Assembly (NCBI GenBank): GCA_027596035.1
Contig: JADGJA010000573.1
Span: forward strand, 1 to 14,735
From: Thoreauomyces humboldtii
Taxonomy: Eukaryota; Chytridiomycota; Chytridiomycetes; Spizellomycetales; Powellomycetaceae
DNA length: 14,735 bases
Direction: 5' to 3'
Shown here: piece after piece, positions 8,876-14,735 of the stretch
Layout of the letters: each line of letters starts with the position of its first letter
How positions within the stretch are numbered: position 1 is the first letter of the stretch
Program-made: the position numbers and the translations under genes
Notes under the pieces: generated by a model
The model's input: only the letters and a program-made list of their open reading frames with translations
Database searches by the model: none
Told to the model about the DNA's origin: nothing

Positions 8876-9357
8876 AGCGTCCCTCTTTGACTCTTTCCCT
8901 CTCTCCCTCTCCCCTCTCTCCCTTCCCTTCGTCTTCCTGTGTTTCTCCTCCTCCTTTTTTTCCTTTCCATGCAATGATGGTGCAGAAGCAGCGGGGTCGC
9001 CCCCCTTTTGCATCCTGAGCGAATTTTGTACCTTATTTTTCGTTCCTACGCGCCCCCATATTCCACTCTCATGATCCTGTCCCAATCGACGTTAGAAAAC
9101 GGTGAAGAGATTGTATCTAATCTAGAAGAAAAAGTCCGCACACTCGCGGACACGTCAGCATCCCTCAACCTCTGCACTCTTGACTGCAAAATTCTAGGTC
9201 CCTGGACAAGTAAAAAAGTAAGGGTTGGACGACGATGAATGATTGAAGCAGGTGCGATGGAAAAGATGGATGCAGGGTTTCTGGTCATAAGTTAGCAGAA
9301 CAGGTTGATCACGAGTGACTGTCTTTCCAGCGTGGGATTGGGTCTGTATGGCCAAGC
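8876..9357. other. Convergent 3' intergenic region between SNU13 and GTP cyclohydrolase
   Basis: This holds the 3' UTRs of two converging genes. It begins with a pyrimidine-rich SNU13 3' UTR (run at 8891-8930, then more C/T to about 8968) and then turns AT-richer. The small ORFs here have no protein character. No RNA gene was found. Confidence 0.55.
8891..8930 (+). repeat. CT-rich low-complexity tract in the SNU13 3' UTR
   Basis: Forty consecutive pyrimidines made of CTCT and CCCT blocks start 15 bases after the stop codon. This is low-complexity sequence, possibly a polypyrimidine-binding-protein site in the mRNA. Confidence 0.8.
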
Positions 9358-10366
9358 TCAAAGTCCGTTCGAGCGGATAAGCTACGTTGAGGAAAAGGAG
9401 GTTGAGTTGAGGCGAAGCATCTGCGGCGCTCCACAGCTGTCAGACAGCTTACCCGAAGGAACTCCTCACGAGTCTTGGGGTCCTCACGGAACGAGCCGAG
9501 CATGCAACTGGTGACGGTGCTGCTTCCAGGTTTCTGCACACCACGCATGACCATGCACATGTGTCTGAAGGAAACAAAAGACAAAAGCAAGACGGTCAGA
9601 ATGATGGGCCATCCTTTGATTGTGAACAAGTCGAAACGAAACATACGATGCTTCCATGACGACAGCGACACCGTTGGGCTGAAGGATCTCCTGCAGCGAC
9701 ATGGCGATCTGCTTGGTCAGCCGTTCCTGCACCTGGAGTCGACGGCTGAACATTTCTGCGATGCGGGCCAGCTTGCTGAGTCCCAGCACCCGCTTGTTGG
9801 GAAGATATCCGATGCTGATCTGGATTCCAAGCGAAGCCAAGGCAAGAGCAGAAGAAGAGACATGTACATTAGTCGTCCTGCATGGACAAAAGTTGCCGGA
9901 AAAGTTCTGCTTCTTCAGTCACCTTTCCGACGAACGGCACCATGTGATGCTCGCACAAGGAGTGGATGTCGATGTTCTTGACAATGACCATCTCATCATG
10001 ATCTTCCTCAAAGACAGCATCGTTGATGATGGTCCTGAGATTAACCTCGTAACCCTGGGTGAAGAACAGGAGAGCCTTCGCGTATCGAAGAGGGGTCTTC
10101 AGGACGCCCTCCCTGTCGGGGTCCTCTCCCACGCACTCCAGGAGTTCCTTGATGGCGGCCGACATCCGCATGAGACGAGCTTCCCTCTCGTTCTCCGTCT
10201 CCTCCTTTCGAGACTTCGTCCCCTTGGACGGCCAGCAGTAGCCTTCCCGATCGATGGCCTCCGCCGCCCGGTACGGGGAGGCGGAACGTTGGACCTCGTG
10301 GCCCGTGTTCTGAGTCGCTTGGAACCGCGTCACGGGGGACAGCGGGGAGGTGCTCTGGTCGGACAT
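9358..10366 (-). CDS. FOL2: GTP cyclohydrolase I (first step of folate/pterin synthesis)
   Basis: Four exons on the minus strand: 10366-9923, 9819-9647, 9564-9453 and 9381-9358, encoding 250 residues. The enzyme converts GTP to 7,8-dihydroneopterin triphosphate, the entry to folate and tetrahydropterin synthesis, as a cytosolic homodecamer. Residues 1-65 are a variable, polar N-terminal extension. The catalytic domain shows [22 protein letters not shown] with zinc ligands C138 and H141, then [31 protein letters not shown], and [13 protein letters not shown] with the third zinc ligand C209. [12 protein letters not shown] follows near the C terminus. The last exon is only 24 bases and encodes LIRSNGL plus the stop. 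It was found because reading on past CGG into the intron gives a 46-residue tail foreign to the family, while splicing restores the usual EEFL-x-LIR ending. Introns are 103, 82 and 71 bases. Confidence 0.96.
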
Positions 10367-10770
10367 GCTGAATCGGGCCTTAAGGGTTTGGTGGGCTGTG
10401 GGGTGCTTTCAGGTCGGTTGGTGTAGGGAGAGAACGCGTTGGGTGCATGCAAATTCGGTTTTTCGAAAGTAGATGCTGGAGGGGAAACATGACGAAGCTT
10501 CTGAGCTTTTATAGAAAAAGGGCGGGCGATTCTCAGATCTGAGCGTTACCGATTGTATATCCGAGATGGCGGGTCGTTTTAAAAGTCCAGGGATGTCGTT
10601 GGGGAAACATGCCACAAGATGTGTGGGATGGCGTCGCAATCGAAATGATGACCGCGGGAAACAGACATCATCATGGAAGGTTCAGCGAAAATCTATTTTG
10701 ACCCACAATCTAACGTGGAGAGTCACTATGGTATCTACTTTTATAGCGGAACGTCATTCCATTACGCCTT
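10367..10770. other. Intergenic region: GTP cyclohydrolase promoter and chitin synthase 3' flank
   Basis: Both neighbours run on the minus strand, so this 404-base gap holds the 3' UTR of the chitin synthase and the promoter of GTP cyclohydrolase. Two TATAAAAG matches occur on the minus strand (10506-10513 and 10738-10745). The first is the better placed. Small ORFs here are unconvincing. Confidence 0.5.
10506..10513 (-). promoter_or_regulatory. Candidate TATA box for GTP cyclohydrolase I
   Basis: TATAAAAG on the minus strand lies 140 bases upstream of the start ATG at 10366, which leaves room for a normal 5' leader. It is a motif match only; no transcription start is visible. Confidence 0.4.
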
Positions 10771-13700
10771 TCAGCCGCACGTGGCCCGGGTCACCAAGTA
10801 CAGCACGCAGCCAATGAATCTAAATGCGGATATGGCCATGACCGAGTAAAAGGTGAACTGAAGAAAATTCAAAGATAGATGTGAGTACGCAGAAAAGCCT
10901 CATGGATGAGCCGTCGCCAACCGCTCGAATTGACTCACGCGCAAGAACGGGTTGAATTGTCCATCATCCTGTCCATTAGTTCCCGACTTCCCAAAGCTGG
11001 TATACAGGATCTTCTGCATCTTTTCGTTGGTAAGGATGATGATGACCAGAGCGTTGCTGAACATCCAGGAAAGCAGGAGGTTGGTCCGGTACTGTTTGAA
11101 CGAGTCTTCCTGTTTGGTCTTGACGTCTCGCTTCTGCTTCTCCTTTGTCCGAGGTTCTCGCAAGTTCGCTAGGAACTTGTCGTACGAAGCGTTGATGTCC
11201 GTGCGCTCGGTAGGTACCTCGACGGATACCATGTGAGTCCCATCTTTGGCCTTGGATGAGGTCACGGCGCCGAGATCGCTCGCGTTCGAGTTGTCGCCCT
11301 TCGTGCCCCAGGACACGTCGTGCAGGTTGGAGACTGGAGGGAGACATGTGTTAGCCAATGGTAATGAGGATGAGAGATAAGAGCATCTAGTAATCAACGG
11401 CCACTTACATGCGTAGATCATGAGAATGTTCATGAAGCTCGGCATCAGGAATAGGTATTGAACGAAGCTGGTGATCATGTGCCAGGGTTCGAAGTATAGA
11501 CAACTGGCGATGATGTAAAGGCCGTACGTTGACGCCAACGACAGCACGATGTCCTTGAGGGCAGGGCGCTGCTTGATGAGTTGAGATACGCTGTGGATGC
11601 TATCCCACTCGTCTTTTTTGGGAAGAGATTGATAGACATCCCATCCACAGTAGAAGAGCATGATGCCCATGATCGCCGCGAAGAGAATCATGCATCCGAT
11701 GTAGATCCATCGGGAACCTTGCGGCCGGTTTCCCATGGCTGAGATGAAGCAAGTCACGACGGCCGCTATGTATATGGGTCGGAGTACCTCGAAAATGCCT
11801 TGACTACTTGCACCGAAAGGGGAGAGAGCTGGGTCGGGCGGTGGGTTCGGGGTCCCATCCGTGCTACTTGCCATTGTGTTCGTGTTTGCGAGGAAGAAGA
11901 AAGTAAGGTAGAAGAACGACTGCAAAGGCGATGATCACGTTAATATACAGATCTTGTAAGCAAAGCCACGAACAGCGATCCTCACCAATCCGAACCAGTT
12001 GAACAGCGTCATGATCGCGTTGTAAATAAACTCGACAAGTAGGATCATCTTGCGCGCCGGGTTATGGCCGCTCCGGAAGATATGGTACCAGTGCTGAAGT
12101 GCATGCACACCGGCAAAGAAACTGCCGTTGAGCCAACGCCGACGCTGCGAGATGAACTCTGGTACGCTATCGGGGACATCCGTTTCCGCCTTGGCGGATT
12201 TGACGTATTTGAGAAGCCATGCCTGCTCCCGCTTCGTAACCAGCTCGAAGCACAAGATTCTGTTGGAGACAACGGTCAGTGCCGATATAATCTTCCCTGA
12301 GACAAAGGAAGATAGCTCACCTGTCTTCCGCAAGATACATATTCGCCGTCGAGACAGATGCACCCCCGTGCATAGTCTCACCCTTGAAGTACTGCATAAG
12401 AGGTTTCCCCTGCAGCGCTACGTATCGGTAGGCTGAGAATGCTCCGGGAAGCACCGAAATGTACCCACAAACGGATTCCAGTGGCTTGTCCAGGATATTC
12501 GACATTTTGTATTCGAAGTTTTGCGCCGCAACGATAGGGTTGAGAAGATTACTGCAGCCGGTGCCGAGTTCCGCATAAATTTCACCGCAAGCACCACCGA
12601 CAGATGGATTCCGGTCGAAAGCTTTCCAAAGGTGGTACAAAGCGGTCTCCTGAGGCTTTGTTCCAACATCAAGAAGCATACAAATGTTTGGACGGAGAAG
12701 TGGGCCGAACGCATTGAAAAACCATCGATGAGAGTTGATCTGATTCAGCAAAGGATTAGTCGTTTCGGATTTGAAAAGGAGCAAACTCTTGTGAAAGTAC
12801 CTTCTTGGCGTTCTTCTCCTTTAAACAAAACAGGATTTGGACCGGAACGTATCCCTTCTCGTAGCCCTTCATGGTCAGATGAGCATCCACTGCGACCTGC
12901 GTAGTGTACTCAAAGAGATGTGCGGTCACGGGTTTTTCGTTGACATGGTCTTTCATGACCCCGTCCTGATAAACGCCCATCAAACCGAGGACGTCCAGCA
13001 CCCGTCGGTTGACTTTTGTGCGTCCATCAGACACGATACAAACAACGACCTTCTTCCAGCCCTCGTTGCCCCAGACTTTGGACCGCGACCGCGTGCAGAG
13101 ATGGGCAATATTCTTCATTACCGCGTTCATGGATTTGCAGAAAAGCTCATCGTTTTCGTTGTACATTGTCATCACGATGAACAGTTCGGTGCTACGTCCG
13201 TAATCCTGCTGTCGCAGCGAATAACCCTTCGAGGAGAAGTCGTCGGCTGCGCAGACCACAGCGGTGTATCGCATGTGGGTAAATTCCTCCTCATCGCGGA
13301 ACTTGCCGTTGTTGAGCACGCGCTCCGATACAGGGATATCAAGCACCAGATTCCCCTGCGGAGTCAAAGGGATCTTCCGTACTGTTCGCTTCCGCGTGAA
13401 AGGATCCGGGCCGTTCCCCATAGGCATAGGAGGGTGGCCGGCAAACTGGAGTGGTCCCCCAAGGAAACCGGAAGGGGCAGGTGGTGGTGGAGGAGCATAC
13501 ATGCGAGGAGCTAAAGAACCAAAATAATCAGTTGACTTTGACCATGGGCGTGCAAGTCTAGCTGCCACGTATGTACCGGAATACGGTTGCTCTTGCTGGC
13601 GGTATGCGTCTTGCCGTCGCTCCGGCAATGCGTTCGGATTGTGCAGCGGATGTTCAGCGGCGGGAGCAGCATACGGCAGGCTTCGTTCAGATCCCGAGTA

Positions 13701-14030
13701 CGCCGAGCGAGGGGAAGGATGCTGCGAAGTTTGCAACGGAGGCTGCTGATACCGAGAAGACGGCGGCATTTGCTGTTGTTGCTGCTGCTGCTGATGCTGC
13801 TGCTGCGCCTGATGCTGTTGAGAAGCCTGGCGAGTCGGCGCGTGAACGACTCGTGTAGGCATAGGCATTGGTATACTACCCTGAGGCTGAGATCTGTACG
13901 ACGGCGCAGTGCTGGACGTCGAGATCGACGCCTGCGTGAAGGCCCGCTGTGACTGATCGGGTGGACGCTGCGTGCGTTGCGAAGGACGCTGCGCGTGCCG
14001 AGGAGGCGGCTGAGGCTGCGAATATGACAT
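10771..14030 (-). CDS. Chitin synthase, class I/II type (GT2 family)
   Basis: Minus-strand exons: 14030-12801, 12739-12321, 12259-11986, 11919-11409, 11333-10939 and 10857-10771, encoding 971 residues. An extra 66-base in-frame intron (13576-13511) inside the first exon is likely and would give 949. The enzyme polymerises UDP-GlcNAc into chitin at the plasma membrane or septum. Order: a disordered Pro/Gln-rich N terminus with poly-Gln (about 75-88), then the chitin_synth_1N region with [11 protein letters not shown] and [13 protein letters not shown], then [11 protein letters not shown] and LLDVGTKP (D434). The acceptor and product site is EDR (548-550), with catalytic QRRRW at 588-592. Several membrane helices follow (about 640-800), then [13 protein letters not shown] (813-825) and two more C-terminal helices. 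Wording around the N-terminal domain ([17 protein letters not shown]) fits class I/II rather than the myosin-fused classes V/VII. Terminal exon 10857-10771 adds [16 protein letters not shown], completing the last helix. Introns are 61-81 bases. Confidence 0.96.
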
Positions 14031-14735
14031 CGTGGCGGGCGACGAACCTCAAATCTGAAGGTACGAAGCTAGGATCAAGCCCCAACGGAACCAGTCGAGA
14101 GCCTGCAAGCAGAATGGGGTTGCAGCGCAGCGAACGGACCGACGCGACGGAGACAGCAGGTGATGCAGATGGGAGAAGTTGGAAGGAAAACTCGCTTCGG
14201 AGGACTTCGATGGCGAGCCAGGATATGAAGACCAGGGGAGCGAGCGGCGAAGGGACGGGCACCCTCTTTGCGGCCGTGCGGGGAGAGATCCCGCACGTCG
14301 TACCGTACTCGTCTACAAGTGCGCGTGCGCCCGCCTTGCCTCCTGCCGCAAAAAGAAGAAGGGAATTTTTAGACTGCGTCCCGATAGATTCGCCACCTGT
14401 GCAACGTGCCGAGTGTCCGAGTCTGTCCGACTACAGCCCTGTACAATAGGGCTGTCATGCACGCATCTTGGCAGCACTCCAATCGCAGGGCAACGGTGTA
14501 ACTTACCGCATCGTTTCGAGGGTCGTGGAACGTGGCCGCGTGCGTAGAGGTAAAGGTACAGAGCAGAATGCTTCCGGGGTCTCATAGTTAGCGCTCCGCC
14601 CATCACTTACTTTGGATCACCAAATGTATCTCACAAGAGCCATACTCCACAGTCGATCCGTGGTCTCAGCACGCACAGGCAGAGACTATTGCAACAAGCG
14701 AATCGAACACCTCGATGCTCTGAAGCTTGCAGACC
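14031..14735. other. Upstream region of the chitin synthase gene
   Basis: This should contain the promoter and 5' UTR of the minus-strand chitin synthase. No TATA box near the gene was seen. The ORFs crossing it lack recognisable protein features. The only distinct structure is the inverted repeat at 14433-14455. A gene beginning beyond the right edge cannot be judged. Confidence 0.5.
14433..14455. repeat. Perfect 8-base inverted repeat with 7-base spacer
   Basis: ACAGCCCT (14433-14440) and AGGGCTGT (14448-14455) are exact reverse complements around GTACAAT. The element lies about 400 bases upstream of the chitin synthase start. It could be a dimeric transcription-factor site or chance, and no matching known site is recalled. 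Confidence 0.6.

Noticed and set aside
9309..9452. Extended C-terminal reading frame of GTP cyclohydrolase I
   Set aside because: The 46-residue tail after EEFLR is unlike any family member, begins exactly at a GTAAGC donor, and a downstream acceptor restores the normal LIR ending.

Overview
This window is fungal nuclear DNA. The genes are broken by short GT-AG introns (61-103 bases). One gene encodes a chitin synthase and another a CPS1-type vacuolar or secretory carboxypeptidase. Gene density is moderate, at five protein genes in 14.7 kb. A basidiomycete is the most natural guess from intron density and GC-rich coding regions, but the sequence alone does not settle the phylum.

Layout from left to right. 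Positions 1-1116 have no convincing protein gene. They hold three copies of an imperfect tandem repeat (46-297) and a tRNA-like element whose acceptor and T arms pair perfectly but which has no proper anticodon arm (366-433). Positions 1117-3058 (+) are a five-exon M20-family (CPS1/PM20D1-like) metallopeptidase. Converging on it, 3477-5947 (-) is a three-exon transcription factor with four C2H2 zinc fingers and a long disordered regulatory half. That half carries six HxRxxS motifs, the consensus of NDR/LATS kinases such as Cbk1. Positions 5948-8405 form a long divergent intergenic region with a possible uORF and microsatellites. Positions 8406-8875 (+) encode SNU13, an RNA-binding protein of the U4/U6.U5 tri-snRNP and box C/D snoRNPs. 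Positions 9358-10366 (-) are a four-exon GTP cyclohydrolase I whose last exon is 24 bases. Positions 10771-14030 (-) are a class I/II-type chitin synthase in six or seven exons. Positions 14031-14735 are its upstream region, with a short perfect inverted repeat.

The genes form no evident pathway or cluster. They are a mix of housekeeping genes (splicing, folate/pterin synthesis, peptidase, cell wall). I see no mobile-element protein, CRISPR array, secondary-metabolite cluster or defence system. The most interesting signal is the array of predicted NDR-kinase sites in the zinc-finger protein. It suggests, by inference only, a factor controlled by the morphogenesis (RAM/MOR) kinase pathway. Exon boundaries below were worked out by hand from splice signals, reading-frame phase and family alignment from memory.
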